From Hominimerdicola alba (lineage in GTDB: Bacteria; Bacillota; Clostridia; Oscillospirales; Ruminococcaceae): a DNA stretch of 64,000 bases. The position numbers were made by a program, and so were the translations under genes. The stretch is from NCBI RefSeq assembly GCF_900109655.1, contig NZ_FOAT01000008.1, positions 95,960-159,959 on the forward strand, given 5' to 3'. The notes below the pieces were generated by a model. The model worked only from the letters and a program-made list of their open reading frames with translations. It ran no database searches and was not told the DNA's origin. This document shows positions 1-8,911 of the stretch, piece after piece. Numbering within the stretch: the first letter of the stretch is position 1; each line of letters opens with the position of its first letter.

Positions 1-516
1 GACATCGCCCATAACGAGCTTAATTGCCGAAGCGTTCATTTTAACATTCTCGCTGAGATAGCCTGTAGCCGCTTCACTCTTCTCAACAGCGTATACTTCT
101 CTGCAACGCAGGTATTTTTCCAGCGCCAGAGCGATACAGCCGCTTCCGGAACAAAGATCAGCAATAACTATATCTTCCGAGTTTTTGCACTTACTAACAG
201 CCAGCTCCACAAGAGTTTCCGTATCCTGCCTTGGGATAAGCACGCCTTTACCGACCTTTATCGGGATACCGTAAAACTCCCACTCTCCCAGCAGATACTG
301 GAGAGGCTCACCATTCGCTCTCCTGCTGCATAGTTCTTCAAATTTCGCTTTTACAGAGCTTTCAGCCTGTCCGTCCAGAGCAGATTCAAATGACCCGCTG
401 CGGATATCTATACCCATAGCAAGCCCCAGAAGCTCACTGCAATCGAAAAGCGCGTTGTCATTTCCTGTACTTTCAAGACGTTCAGCCTGTGCTTTCAGCA
501 GTTCCCTGTAAGTCAC
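1..516 (-). CDS. prmC: Peptide chain release factor N5-glutamine methyltransferase (partial)
   Basis: PrmC methylates the glutamine of the GGQ motif in release factors RF1 and RF2, using S-adenosylmethionine in the cytosol. The first 172 codons are present; the C-terminal half with the NPPY motif lies beyond the left edge. Visible family hallmarks are the N-terminal helical domain, the segment GEPLQYLLGEWEFYG, the conserved VLIPRQDTETLVE, and the SAM-binding ADLCSGSGCIAL. I chose the GTG start at 516 because it overlaps the upstream stop codon (GTGA), which suggests translational coupling to the DUF1385 gene. A DUF1385 gene next to prmC is a familiar Firmicute arrangement. The family assignment is secure; only the 3' end is missing. 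Confidence 0.93.
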   Translation of the reverse strand, partial: MTYRELLKAQAERLESTGNDNALFDCSELLGLAMGIDIRSGSFESALDGQAESSVKAKFEELCSRRANGEPLQYLLGEWEFYGIPIKVGKGVLIPRQDTETLVELAVSKCKNSEDIVIADLCSGSGCIALALEKYLRCREVYAVEKSEAATGYLSENVKMNASAIKLVMGDV

Positions 517-1478
517 CACTGATCATCCTCTTTATTCTCGGGGATAACTGCTTTCAGAGCAGCTATAGCACACTCGATCTCCTTTTTATCGGGTTCGCGT
601 GTGGTTATGCGCTGTATCCAGAGTCCCGGGGCGGAAAATGCCTTAGTCACGGGATTTGTGTACTTTCCCGCCAGACGGATAAGTTCATAAGCAATACCCG
701 TAACCACAGGCAGAAGAGCCAGCTTGCAAAGCACTCTCATAGGCAGACTAGCCCAGGATATTCTGAAAATAGTATTCACAAAGATGCTTATGAAAAGCAC
801 CAGGAATATAAAGCTTGTTCCGCATCTCGGGTGGAAGCGGGTAAATTGCTTTACATTTTCTGGTGTAAGCTCAGTCTCAGCCTCATAGCAGGCAATAGTC
901 TTGTGCTCAGCACCGTGATACTCGTAAAGTCGCTTCATATCGGGCATAAGAGAAGTAAGAGCCGTATATCCGATGAATATGCCTATCTTCAAAAAGCCCT
1001 CGATGACGTTTTTCAGCACCGTATTGAGTTCTGTACCTGCCAGCTTTTCTATCAGCTTAATCAAAGCCGATGGCACCCACATGAACAGGAACATTGCGAT
1101 CACAAGTCCAATTATCATGGATATGGTGGTCACAATGGGCATAAGCTTGTCGCCCAGCTTTTCTTCCAGCCACTTTTCAAACTTGGTGGGTTCTTCCTCT
1201 TCGTCGTCGGTCATCTGCTTATCCACAGAACGTGATATGCACTTGTAGCCGTCTATCATCGAAGTCACAAAGTTGAATATACCGCGCACAAAAGGCACTT
1301 TCCTGTACCATGCAGGATTCTTTCCGCCTTTTATCTCCCACTCATCTATATCGATAGTACCGTCAGGCATACGATTAGCCATAGCGCCCTTGTCGATACC
1401 GCGCATCATAACGCCCTCGATAACTGCCTGACCGCCTATCTTTGATTTGAACTTTTCCTTACCGGCATTACTGCTCAT
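513..1478 (-). CDS. DUF1385 (YqhQ-like) membrane protein
   Basis: This 321-residue protein belongs to the DUF1385 family of polytopic membrane proteins, whose biochemical role is not established. It carries the family signature GGQAVIEGVMMRG near residue 16 and the central block YHGAEHKTIACYEAE with a following HPRCGTSF, which contains possible metal-binding His and Cys residues. Hydrophobic helices are seen around residues 115-140, 160-178 and 222-262. The start overlaps the 3' end of the histidine kinase gene by 11 bases and the stop overlaps the prmC start, so kinase, DUF1385 protein and PrmC are probably translated from one message. Confidence 0.9.
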   Translation of the reverse strand: MSSNAGKEKFKSKIGGQAVIEGVMMRGIDKGAMANRMPDGTIDIDEWEIKGGKNPAWYRKVPFVRGIFNFVTSMIDGYKCISRSVDKQMTDDEEEEPTKFEKWLEEKLGDKLMPIVTTISMIIGLVIAMFLFMWVPSALIKLIEKLAGTELNTVLKNVIEGFLKIGIFIGYTALTSLMPDMKRLYEYHGAEHKTIACYEAETELTPENVKQFTRFHPRCGTSFIFLVLFISIFVNTIFRISWASLPMRVLCKLALLPVVTGIAYELIRLAGKYTNPVTKAFSAPGLWIQRITTREPDKKEIECAIAALKAVIPENKEDDQW

Positions 1479-2994
1479 CGGTCTCTTTCCTTTCTATAGC
1501 CCCATCGGGCTTGTCATCAGAGGATATCAGCTCCACATCTACCGTGTCGCTCTCCTCCAATCTTTCTTCCTGCTCAATACATGGCAGAGTTATCATAACA
1601 GTTGTACCAACACCCTGCTCACTATCAATGGTCAGAACACCGCCGTGCCTTGAAATTATCTCATCAGCAACAGCAAGTCCGATACCCGAGCCGCGGCGGG
1701 TGTGGTTAGCCTTGAAGAATTTCTGCTTTATCCTGGGAAGATCTTCCTTTGATATACCGATACCCGTATCCGATACGGATATGCAGATATCTCCGTCCTC
1801 CTCATAAGCTTCCACCGATACCGTATCCCCCTTGTCGGAGTACTTTATCGCATTGTCCACCACATTGATGAACACCTGTCTCAGCCTGTTCTTATCGCCG
1901 TAAACAAAGGGCAGCATATCGGGCTCGAAGTAGTTCAGCGTGATACCCAGCGCCCTTGCTCTCTCCTGATAGATAAGCACTGTCTCGCCGAGCTCGGCAA
2001 GTATGTCGATGGTATCCATCTGCAGCATGAGCCTGTTATCCTGTATACGTGAGAAATCCAGAAGTTCTTCAACCATCTGCGAAAGTCTTTCTGTCTCACT
2101 GTTGATGACGCGCATACCTTTCTTGAAGGTCTCCACATCGCCGTACATAGTTGCAACAGTTTCTGTCCAGCCCTTTATCGCTGTCAGCGGCGTCCTCAGC
2201 TCATGTGATACCGAGGATATGAACTCGTTCTTCATCTGTTCGGTGTTTGAAAGCTCCTCAGCCATGTTGTTTATGGAATCACACAGCTGACCCAGCTCAT
2301 CCTCGCTTTTTTTCTCGATACGCTTGGAGAAATCTCCCTTAGCGTACTTGTGAGTGATATCCGCAATACCGCGGATAGGTATTACTATCTGCCTGATGAA
2401 ATACATACCTGTGAAGAACATCAGCAGTATGATACCCATAACTATGGCGGATATCACAGCGATTATCATCACTATCTGATGATCCACATTCTTCATGGAA
2501 CTCAGCATTCTAAGCGCCTCGTAGTCGCAGCCCTTGGGCGATATCACCGAAGTGACCGCAACCACCTTTTCACCTGTAGGCAGCTTGATTATCTGTGCAG
2601 CCGTACCAGCCGCGGAAGCCTTAGCCTCAGCATAATCCGTCATGCTGTCACTGCCCTCCAGTGAAAATCCCGAGGATGTAACATCAACATCGCCGTCAGC
2701 AGTTATCGCCATAAGCTCTATCCTGTCCTTGTCCTCGTAGCTTTCGACAATGCTTCTTATCTCGGCATTGTAGTTGGTAGTATCTCCCGCCGAATTCATC
2801 ACAGAAGTGGTGATGATATTCATTTTTGAAGTCAGGTACTGCTTTGCCGAAGTATAGTAATAGCTCCGCACTATAACTATCAGCACTATCTCCACCGCCA
2901 GCAGTATCAGCGTTACGATACCCATGCTGTTTATGAGCCAGTGCCTTGTTATGCTCTCTCTGCCGCGGTATCTCCGTTTAATATCAATGCTCAA
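1468..2994 (-). CDS. Sensor histidine kinase (HAMP-HisKA-HATPase)
   Basis: A membrane-bound histidine kinase of 508 residues, partner of the response regulator just upstream. It has a transmembrane helix at about 23-43, an extracytoplasmic sensor loop to about 170, a second helix at 174-200, a HAMP linker at about 200-250, a HisKA domain with the phospho-acceptor His in SVSHELRTP (H264), and a HATPase domain with NVVDNAIKYS, DTGIGI and GSGIGLAV. The start codon is TTG at 2994; its Shine-Dalgarno sequence AGGGG overlaps the stop region of the regulator gene. The architecture resembles ResE/WalK-type kinases, but the signal sensed cannot be read from the sequence. Confidence 0.94.
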   Translation of the reverse strand: MSIDIKRRYRGRESITRHWLINSMGIVTLILLAVEIVLIVIVRSYYYTSAKQYLTSKMNIITTSVMNSAGDTTNYNAEIRSIVESYEDKDRIELMAITADGDVDVTSSGFSLEGSDSMTDYAEAKASAAGTAAQIIKLPTGEKVVAVTSVISPKGCDYEALRMLSSMKNVDHQIVMIIAVISAIVMGIILLMFFTGMYFIRQIVIPIRGIADITHKYAKGDFSKRIEKKSEDELGQLCDSINNMAEELSNTEQMKNEFISSVSHELRTPLTAIKGWTETVATMYGDVETFKKGMRVINSETERLSQMVEELLDFSRIQDNRLMLQMDTIDILAELGETVLIYQERARALGITLNYFEPDMLPFVYGDKNRLRQVFINVVDNAIKYSDKGDTVSVEAYEEDGDICISVSDTGIGISKEDLPRIKQKFFKANHTRRGSGIGLAVADEIISRHGGVLTIDSEQGVGTTVMITLPCIEQEERLEESDTVDVELISSDDKPDGAIERKETDEQ

Positions 2995-3010
2995 TTTCAG
3001 CAGTACCCCT

Positions 3011-3715
3011 TTAGCCGTTTCCGCCAGACCACTTGTAGCCGAAGCCCCATATCGTCAGTATATACTTAGGATTAGAAGGCTCGTCCTCGATCTTCATGCG
3101 GATACGTCTTATATTAACGTCAACGATCTTGTCGTCGCCGTAATAGCTCTCGCCCCAGATATGATTGAGTATGCTGGATCTGTCCAGAGCCGCATTCTGA
3201 TTCTTGAAGAAATACTCCATTATCTGGTATTCAACCTGAGTCAGGTCTATCTGCTTATTGTTCTTGAGAACTGTCCTGCTCTTGAGATTGAGCACAAAGG
3301 GACCTGAAGTTATAGTAGAAGCCTCCTCTGGCTTGACTGCCGAGCGGTTCACTCTTCTGCAAACAGCATCAACTCTGGCGATAAGCTCTGATATGGAGAA
3401 AGGCTTTGTGATATAATCGTCCGCACCGCTCATCAGGCAGGATATCTTATCCATCTCCTGACTTTTCGCAGAAAGCATTATGATACCAACGGAATTGTTC
3501 TTCTCGCGTATCTTCTTGCATACCTGCATACCGTCGATGCCGGGCATCATTATATCAAGCAGTGCAACATCGAAGCCGCCCTCGTTCTCCTCATAAGCTT
3601 TAAGAGCGTCCTCGCCGCAGTTGACATCTACGACCTCGTAGCCGCTCCTTACAAGATTTATAACAACAAACTCGCGGATGGAGTCTTCATCTTCACAAAC
3701 AAGCACTTTTTTCAT
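3011..3715 (-). CDS. OmpR/PhoB-family response regulator
   Basis: A 234-residue two-component regulator. The receiver domain (1-115) has the acidic pair in CEDED, the phosphorylatable Asp54 in LLDIMMPG and Lys104 in ITKPF. The C-terminal winged helix (about 135-230) shows LTQVEYQIMEYFFKN and the DNA-recognition segment DDKIVDVNIRRIRMKI, ending in the typical IWGFGYKW. The ATG at 3715 follows GAGAGGAGAA. The gene lies 43 bases downstream of a lipoprotein gene and 16 bases upstream of the kinase, so it likely belongs to one operon whose promoter precedes the lipoprotein. Its target genes are unknown. Confidence 0.95.
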   Translation of the reverse strand: MKKVLVCEDEDSIREFVVINLVRSGYEVVDVNCGEDALKAYEENEGGFDVALLDIMMPGIDGMQVCKKIREKNNSVGIIMLSAKSQEMDKISCLMSGADDYITKPFSISELIARVDAVCRRVNRSAVKPEEASTITSGPFVLNLKSRTVLKNNKQIDLTQVEYQIMEYFFKNQNAALDRSSILNHIWGESYYGDDKIVDVNIRRIRMKIEDEPSNPKYILTIWGFGYKWSGGNG

Positions 3716-3758
3716 AGTAAAAGTTCTCCTCTCGTTTTAGTAAATAAAATATCGTGTA

Positions 3759-5123
3759 TCAGTCAACGATAAAGAAATTGTTCTTGACCTCGTCTATGGT
3801 GAGTATCAGCTGTTCCCTCTTATCCTCAGGAAGTTTCACATAATAATCCAGCTGACCCTTGCTTGCGATCAGCTTGTAGCCGTCGTCTGCATAGGACTCA
3901 CTGTCCTTTCGACTGACAGCCGCTATCCTCATTATCTCGGTATTGGAGCTGTTGATGTCACCGCTGTATTTATAGAATACAAGTTCCGACATATCCAGTT
4001 CTCTCTTGACAGTAACCTGATCGTTCCATCTGTTGGGAAACGAGAAAAAATAACCATTGGATATGGAATAATATCCGTGATATTTCTCCGACAGGTCAAA
4101 GAAATCCTTGTATACATTCCATGTTGTCATGTATACCATCTCATCGGTGATAGCGTTCTCATAACCTGTCATGGGCTTTACCGATGGTATCTCAACTATG
4201 CCGTCATCGTCAACGTCGGTACTATAATAGCCCGAAGGTCTTGTACACAGCGGCAGAAGCTTCTGGGGACTGAGCTGCATGGGATTCTGCAGGCTGGAAT
4301 ACCGATAGTAAACTATCTCCGTCTGAAGATTGCCGTCCGTATTCATGCCGTCAATGAATATCGCCTCATGCTGTTTGTTCAGCAGACCCGAGCAGGTATT
4401 GACATAATTCACAACATTCGAGCACATATCAATGCCCTCAGTTCTGACAAGTTCATTGTCCGCAGACATATCAAGAAGCGAAGCCTTTGCAGATGTAACA
4501 TTTGTCTCCGCATTGGTCTGCCTCTGTATCGTAACTATCTCGCGATAGCCATCATAGTTTATATCCAGTGTATCCAGTACCGAATAAGTATCAGTACCAA
4601 CACGCTTGAAATCACCGTCATAGCAGCTGTATATCTCCAGCGCACAGTCGCTGCCCGTAACAGACTGATAGCCTACCAGCACATTGTAACGGTTCTTCTC
4701 GCCCATCTGGGCAATAATAACTCTGTCGACCTCCGTGCCTGCGCCAGCAAGCTCCTTTACCGAGAACCATTTGCCGTTCTCATCTTTATCCAGCAGATTG
4801 ACCCTTATTCCGTTATCCGAACCAGCACCCGTGTTATACTCATAGAATACCAGCGCTTCCTGACCGGGTTCACCGTCAAGATTTCCTATAACAAAAGCCG
4901 AACGGTTATCACCGTTTCTTGGATATTTCAGTGTAACGCTCCCGCCAACAGCCGCCGTCAGAGCTTCATGGATCTCGCCCTGCTCCTCGGTGAGCTTTGG
5001 AGCATTAAGAAGACCGTCAACCGTAAAGCTGAACCCCGTACAGCCGCTGAGTCCGACACTAAGCGCCGTCACAGCCGCAGCAAGGCTCAAACGTAAACAG
5101 CTCACCACATCACTTCCGATCAT
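3759..5123 (-). CDS. Putative lipoprotein with FG-GAP-like calcium loops
   Basis: An exported protein of 454 residues, first gene of the two-component operon. The start at 5123 is preferred to longer in-frame versions because a sigma-A promoter and the terminator of the next gene lie inside the extended frame. The N terminus has a hydrophobic stretch ending in the lipobox LSGC, so it is probably lipid-anchored outside the membrane. Asp-rich loops such as GNLDGEPGQE, LDINYDGYREI and DVDDDGIVEI recall FG-GAP/VCBS calcium-binding propeller repeats. No catalytic motif was seen. Its position suggests an accessory or sensor role for the kinase system; that is inference. Confidence 0.72.
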   Translation of the reverse strand: MIGSDVVSCLRLSLAAAVTALSVGLSGCTGFSFTVDGLLNAPKLTEEQGEIHEALTAAVGGSVTLKYPRNGDNRSAFVIGNLDGEPGQEALVFYEYNTGAGSDNGIRVNLLDKDENGKWFSVKELAGAGTEVDRVIIAQMGEKNRYNVLVGYQSVTGSDCALEIYSCYDGDFKRVGTDTYSVLDTLDINYDGYREIVTIQRQTNAETNVTSAKASLLDMSADNELVRTEGIDMCSNVVNYVNTCSGLLNKQHEAIFIDGMNTDGNLQTEIVYYRYSSLQNPMQLSPQKLLPLCTRPSGYYSTDVDDDGIVEIPSVKPMTGYENAITDEMVYMTTWNVYKDFFDLSEKYHGYYSISNGYFFSFPNRWNDQVTVKRELDMSELVFYKYSGDINSSNTEIMRIAAVSRKDSESYADDGYKLIASKGQLDYYVKLPEDKREQLILTIDEVKNNFFIVD

Positions 5124-5147
5124 ATCAGTTTCATTCCATACAATGTT

Positions 5148-5176
5148 ATTATAACATATTTTCCTGCAAATGTAAA
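5148..5176 (-). promoter_or_regulatory. Sigma-A promoter of the lipoprotein/two-component operon
   Basis: On the minus strand, TTTACA (5176-5171) and TATAAT (5153-5148) are separated by exactly 17 bases. The predicted transcript begins about 20 bases before the ATG at 5123, which supports that start. Confidence 0.8.
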
Positions 5177-5220
5177 GACACCAAAGCGCAAAATTTCCCG
5201 CCGCCACAACACCGTTCCAC

Positions 5221-5257
5221 ACAAACAAAAAGCAGCCCCGCCGAAAGCGGAGCCGCA
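5221..5257 (-). terminator. Rho-independent terminator after the GH25 gene
   Basis: On the minus strand the hairpin GCGGCTCCGC-TTTC-GGCGGGGCTGC is followed by TTTTTGTTTG. It lies just after the stop codon at 5268. Confidence 0.85.
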
Positions 5258-5267
5258 ATAACTCTTA

Positions 5268-7508
5268 TTAACCTAAAAGATCATTGAAGTCAAGGACTTC
5301 TTTACTTGGTCTTGATTTCTCATCACCTATGATATACAGCTGATTGGAGAATAAACCGAAGCTTACCACATTCTTATCACCGACATAGCCCTTTACCCTT
5401 ACACTTGCAAAAGAAGCATCCTTCAGATCACCGATCATAGCCATGCTGCCCCTGACAGTGGTATACAGCTCGTAGCCGTTACCCTTATCAAGATAAACCA
5501 TGTACTCATCACAGTCTGCTATCTCATTCCAGGATATAACTGCAAAATCATCGGTCTTGCTTACCAGTGAAGCCTCGGTAACTTCTGGCAGTGATATTAT
5601 CACTCGGTTTGAAGACTCGGTATAGAATTCCTTGCCATCCTTTACATTGTAGCCCTTTACAAAGAATACCGAAGCATCGGTATCATCCGTATTGAAACGA
5701 CAGCCCTCAACTCTTCCAATTTCGATTTCGGAGCCGTCATCTGCAAGCTTGTATACAATGTAGCCTATAGCATCATCTATCTTGTTCCAGCTCAGACCAT
5801 TCGAGCTTGAATCAAGCACGATCTCACCCTTGGGAGGATAACTAACGCCCTTGAACGAGCAGATATTCGAAGCTTCCGTGCGGAACTGCGTTCCATCAAG
5901 CTCAGAATAAGCCTGAACATAGAAATCAGCCGTCTTGCTTTCATCAACATAATAATAAGTATCATGAACGACCAGTTCACTGACCTTACCATTAAGGTTC
6001 CTTGTTATGATATAACCGTCAGCATCGGGAATGGCAGTCCATACAAGTCTGTTAGCCCTGAACTCAGCATAAGGAACAAAAGCAGGAGCGTTGCCCGGAA
6101 GTGAGACAAAATCCGAAAGTTCACCGTTCAAGCCATTCTTGTTGTAAGCCCTTACAAAAGCCTGTTTGTTCTGTAGATTTTTTCCTCTTATCTCAAAGCT
6201 GGTATCCGAAGTCTTGCCTGCCATTCTGGTAATACCGTCAGAAACGGTATAGACCTCATATCCTGCTGCAGATGGAACAGCCTCCCAGCTGACAGTCACC
6301 TTGTCGATACCGCTTCTATTTGCTTCAACATCTGCAGGCGCCTGACGGAAGCTGTCAACCATATTGGATTTTTTACCGTAGTAATTCTTACCGCTGAAAT
6401 AGTTGTAAGCTGCAACGCAGTATTTACCTGCGCTCTGATCGTTCAATGAAAAGTTTGTCCCTGTAACATTGGCAACAACATATGTATCGGTGCCATTGTC
6501 AGAACCATAGACTGTATAACCGTCAGCCCCTGCAGCCTTGTTCCAGGAAAGCACTCCATCTTCGATCTTTACCTTAACAGTAGTCGTGGGAGAATAATCA
6601 ACATCATACATAACGTTGATATCGACGCTTCCGCTGATACCGTTGATATCTGCATTGCTTGAATACTGCCACATATCGTATATGCCCGCGTAATTCAGCT
6701 GTGACATATAAGCGGCTACCCATGTCTTGTAATCATTACCAAGTTCAGGGCCGTTTATCATATTATTCAGCCAGTAAAGATTTGCATATACGCCGGATTC
6801 ATAGCCGTAAGACTCTATCCTGTCGCAGAACTCCTTGCAGAGCTTTGTTTTCTGAGCCTTTGTAAGACCTGCATGGTCGAGTCTGCCGTAATCGTAGTCA
6901 ACGCTCTCGATATCATAGTATACAGGAAGATCAAGAGTATAACCCTTCAATGCCTGAGCACAGAAGTCAGCCTCCGCACGAGCTTCAGCATAGCTGATAG
7001 CCTGAGTGTAGAAATAAATGCCTACTTTCAGACCGGCAGCCTTTGCACCCTTGATATTCTCGTAGAAACTGTTGTCCATCATCAGCGTGCCTGCCGAACC
7101 ATAACCACGATATCCAAGTCTGATTATAACATCATTTATACCGTCAGCTTTGACTTTCTTCCAGTCTATCTTTCCCTGCCACTGTGAAACGTCGATAAGA
7201 TACGTTCTGTTCGTACCATCGAATCTGCTGTCGTGTGTAAGATAAGAACCGAAAGAACCGCATATGGTAGAATAGTTCTTTTTTATCTTGCCCGCAGGCG
7301 ACATTTCCGCCATTCTGTTAGCGATGAGATTATGTTTATATTTCAGATAACCCGCATCTTCATTTTCATTTGCGTAATTCACATCAAAAGTTTCACCGCT
7401 CGCGCTTATAATATCCTTGCTGACTTCATCAGCACTGGCAGTCAGGCTCATGCCCGCGATGATAATACCCGCGAGAACTGCACCGGATGCCGCTTTGATA
7501 AATTTCAT
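5268..7508 (-). CDS. Secreted GH25 muramidase with fibronectin-like repeats
   Basis: A secreted 746-residue peptidoglycan hydrolase. A signal peptide ends near ASA-DEV (about residue 27). The glycoside hydrolase 25 domain spans about 102-305, with the catalytic-site strand IDVSQWQGKIDW (D106) and the acidic DIE motif in PVYYDIESVDYD (D199, E201), ending in MWQYSS and the VDINVMY strand. GH25 enzymes cleave the beta-1,4 bond between N-acetylmuramic acid and N-acetylglucosamine. Residues about 310-720 form roughly five fibronectin type III-like modules with the recurring SWNKI/SWEAVPSAAGYEVY pattern, probably spacing or binding modules. The ATG at 7508 has GGAGG 11 bases upstream; an earlier in-frame ATG overlaps that site. 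The gene is monocistronic. Confidence 0.92.
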   Translation of the reverse strand: MKFIKAASGAVLAGIIIAGMSLTASADEVSKDIISASGETFDVNYANENEDAGYLKYKHNLIANRMAEMSPAGKIKKNYSTICGSFGSYLTHDSRFDGTNRTYLIDVSQWQGKIDWKKVKADGINDVIIRLGYRGYGSAGTLMMDNSFYENIKGAKAAGLKVGIYFYTQAISYAEARAEADFCAQALKGYTLDLPVYYDIESVDYDYGRLDHAGLTKAQKTKLCKEFCDRIESYGYESGVYANLYWLNNMINGPELGNDYKTWVAAYMSQLNYAGIYDMWQYSSNADINGISGSVDINVMYDVDYSPTTTVKVKIEDGVLSWNKAAGADGYTVYGSDNGTDTYVVANVTGTNFSLNDQSAGKYCVAAYNYFSGKNYYGKKSNMVDSFRQAPADVEANRSGIDKVTVSWEAVPSAAGYEVYTVSDGITRMAGKTSDTSFEIRGKNLQNKQAFVRAYNKNGLNGELSDFVSLPGNAPAFVPYAEFRANRLVWTAIPDADGYIITRNLNGKVSELVVHDTYYYVDESKTADFYVQAYSELDGTQFRTEASNICSFKGVSYPPKGEIVLDSSSNGLSWNKIDDAIGYIVYKLADDGSEIEIGRVEGCRFNTDDTDASVFFVKGYNVKDGKEFYTESSNRVIISLPEVTEASLVSKTDDFAVISWNEIADCDEYMVYLDKGNGYELYTTVRGSMAMIGDLKDASFASVRVKGYVGDKNVVSFGLFSNQLYIIGDEKSRPSKEVLDFNDLLG

Positions 7509-7576
7509 AAAATATAATACCTCCAAAAAAGTTACAGTTAATTACATAACGGTTACATTTTCGTTCAATGCTGTAT

Positions 7577-7605
7577 ATTATACTCGATTTCACAAAGCTT
7601 GTCAA
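7577..7605 (-). promoter_or_regulatory. Sigma-A promoter of the GH25 gene
   Basis: TTGACA (7605-7600) and TATAAT (7582-7577) on the minus strand are separated by 17 bases. Both hexamers match consensus perfectly, implying strong expression. Confidence 0.9.
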
Positions 7606-7629
7606 TAGAAAGAATTTTCCAAATCAATT

Positions 7630-7680
7630 AAAAAAATCCCAAAAACAGGTTTTTTTGTAAAAAAACACCAGTTTTTGGGA
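7630..7680 (-). terminator. Rho-independent terminator after rpiB
   Basis: A long A/T-rich hairpin whose outer arms are CCCAAAAAC and GTTTTTGGG, followed on the minus strand by ATTTTTTTA. It lies about 55 bases beyond the rpiB stop and ends the fhs-to-rpiB unit. Confidence 0.8.
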
Positions 7681-7735
7681 AAAAGCTACTTCAATTTAAA
7701 CAAAATTAATAAACAAGCATAACAAATTTTTTACA

Positions 7736-8176
7736 CTATACATTTTCGATAGCATGGATCTTATCAACTCTGCGCTGATGTCTTCCTCCCTCGAAAGGAG
7801 TGTCGATAAACACCTTGATAAGCTCACAGGCAAGACCTGCGCCCACAACTCTCGCACCGATGCACAGTACATTGGCATCGTTGTGAGCCCTTGTGTACTT
7901 AGCAGAAAAATAATCAGAACAGCACGCTGCCCTTATGCCCTTGACCTTGTTAGCAGCCATGGACATACCGATACCTGTCCCGCAGATAAGTACAGCAAGT
8001 TCACATTCACCACTTGTTACCTTAGCGCAGACTTCCTGTGCCTTATCGGGATAATCGCATTTTTCACCCTCCTGAACGCCCAGATCGATATACTCCACGC
8101 CTATCTCGTCCAGATAAGCCAGAACTTCTTTTTTAAGCTCAGGACCTGCATGATCGCAGCCAATTGCCAGTTTCAT
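7736..8176 (-). CDS. rpiB: Ribose-5-phosphate isomerase B
   Basis: RpiB interconverts ribose 5-phosphate and ribulose 5-phosphate in the pentose phosphate pathway. The 146-residue length is normal. Visible motifs are the N-terminal MKLAIGCDHAGPELKKEV, the glycine-rich CGTGIGMSMAANK and the conserved NDANVLCIGARVVG; the active-site base is expected in CGTG or at the Cys of ICGTG. The ATG at 8176 has GGAGG eight bases upstream. It is the last gene of a minus-strand series with tsaB and tsaE. Confidence 0.96.
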   Translation of the reverse strand: MKLAIGCDHAGPELKKEVLAYLDEIGVEYIDLGVQEGEKCDYPDKAQEVCAKVTSGECELAVLICGTGIGMSMAANKVKGIRAACCSDYFSAKYTRAHNDANVLCIGARVVGAGLACELIKVFIDTPFEGGRHQRRVDKIHAIENV

Positions 8177-8218
8177 AGTATTTACCTCCATAAATTATAT
8201 TGTCAAAAAAATCTACAG

Positions 8219-8911
8219 CTACTCGTCGCGGTGAGCCTTATCCTTCTCAGCCTTAGTAGCCTGAAGATACGACACCGCAAGTTCATCGGCACTGCACATC
8301 AGCGTCGGGTCATCTTCCACCGCCAGACAAAGCGACGATGCTCTTTGCAGAACACAGTTCAGAGGAGCTGTACGCACATTGTCGGCATCAGCAAACCGTC
8401 CAGCCTTTATCTCCTCGGCACAGTCGCCAACAAGCATTATATGGTCGCAGTGCTCGATCTGCGAGAAAAATTCTTCCTCGCTGCATACTCTGTCATCGCT
8501 CATTCGGAATATCTTTCCGCCGCTGCATTCAAAAGCCGCCGCGTAGATTATCTTCGGACGCGCCCTCATCACCGCAAGTATCCTGCCCTCAAAACCGATG
8601 CAGTTGTATGCAAGCGCAAGCAAGGTCGATACCCCTGCTGCTTTTATATTCGGCGCACCCATGCAAATGCCCTTAACAGCACCCACACCGATCCTCAGTC
8701 CCGTATAAGACCCGGGACCGTTCGCGATTGCGATGCAGTCTATATCGGGATAATCAAGTCCCGTTTCTTCCAATGCGCTCTCCACCATAGGCAGTATAAC
8801 CTGCGAATGTGTAAGCTTAGTAAAAACCGTCTTTTCCCACAGCATACGAGCCCCGTCGCTTATAGCAACAGAAGCCGTCTTGCCGCTTGTATCAATAGCT
8901 AATATTTTCAA
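8219..8911 (-). CDS. tsaB: tRNA threonylcarbamoyladenosine protein TsaB
   Basis: TsaB is the inactive-paralogue scaffold of TsaD; with TsaE it supports t6A formation at position 37 of ANN-decoding tRNAs. The 230-residue protein shows the ASKHA fold signatures LAIDTSGKTASVAI and IANGPGSYTGLRIG. I place the start at a TTG (8911), giving MKILAIDTS, because GGAG lies eight bases upstream and family members usually start there; an ATG nine bases earlier sits directly on the GGAG. The gene begins inside the end of tsaE, so the two are probably translationally coupled. Confidence 0.93.
   Translation of the reverse strand: MKILAIDTSGKTASVAISDGARMLWEKTVFTKLTHSQVILPMVESALEETGLDYPDIDCIAIANGPGSYTGLRIGVGAVKGICMGAPNIKAAGVSTLLALAYNCIGFEGRILAVMRARPKIIYAAAFECSGGKIFRMSDDRVCSEEEFFSQIEHCDHIMLVGDCAEEIKAGRFADADNVRTAPLNCVLQRASSLCLAVEDDPTLMCSADELAVSYLQATKAEKDKAHRDE

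Noticed and set aside
4077..5096. Plus-strand open frame of 339 codons opposite the lipoprotein gene
   Set aside because: It is the reverse-strand shadow of a gene with lipobox, promoter and operon context; its own translation shows no domain and has no ribosome site.
7754..8902. Plus-strand open frame of 382 codons
   Set aside because: It covers rpiB and tsaB on the opposite strand; both are clear families, so it is a shadow.
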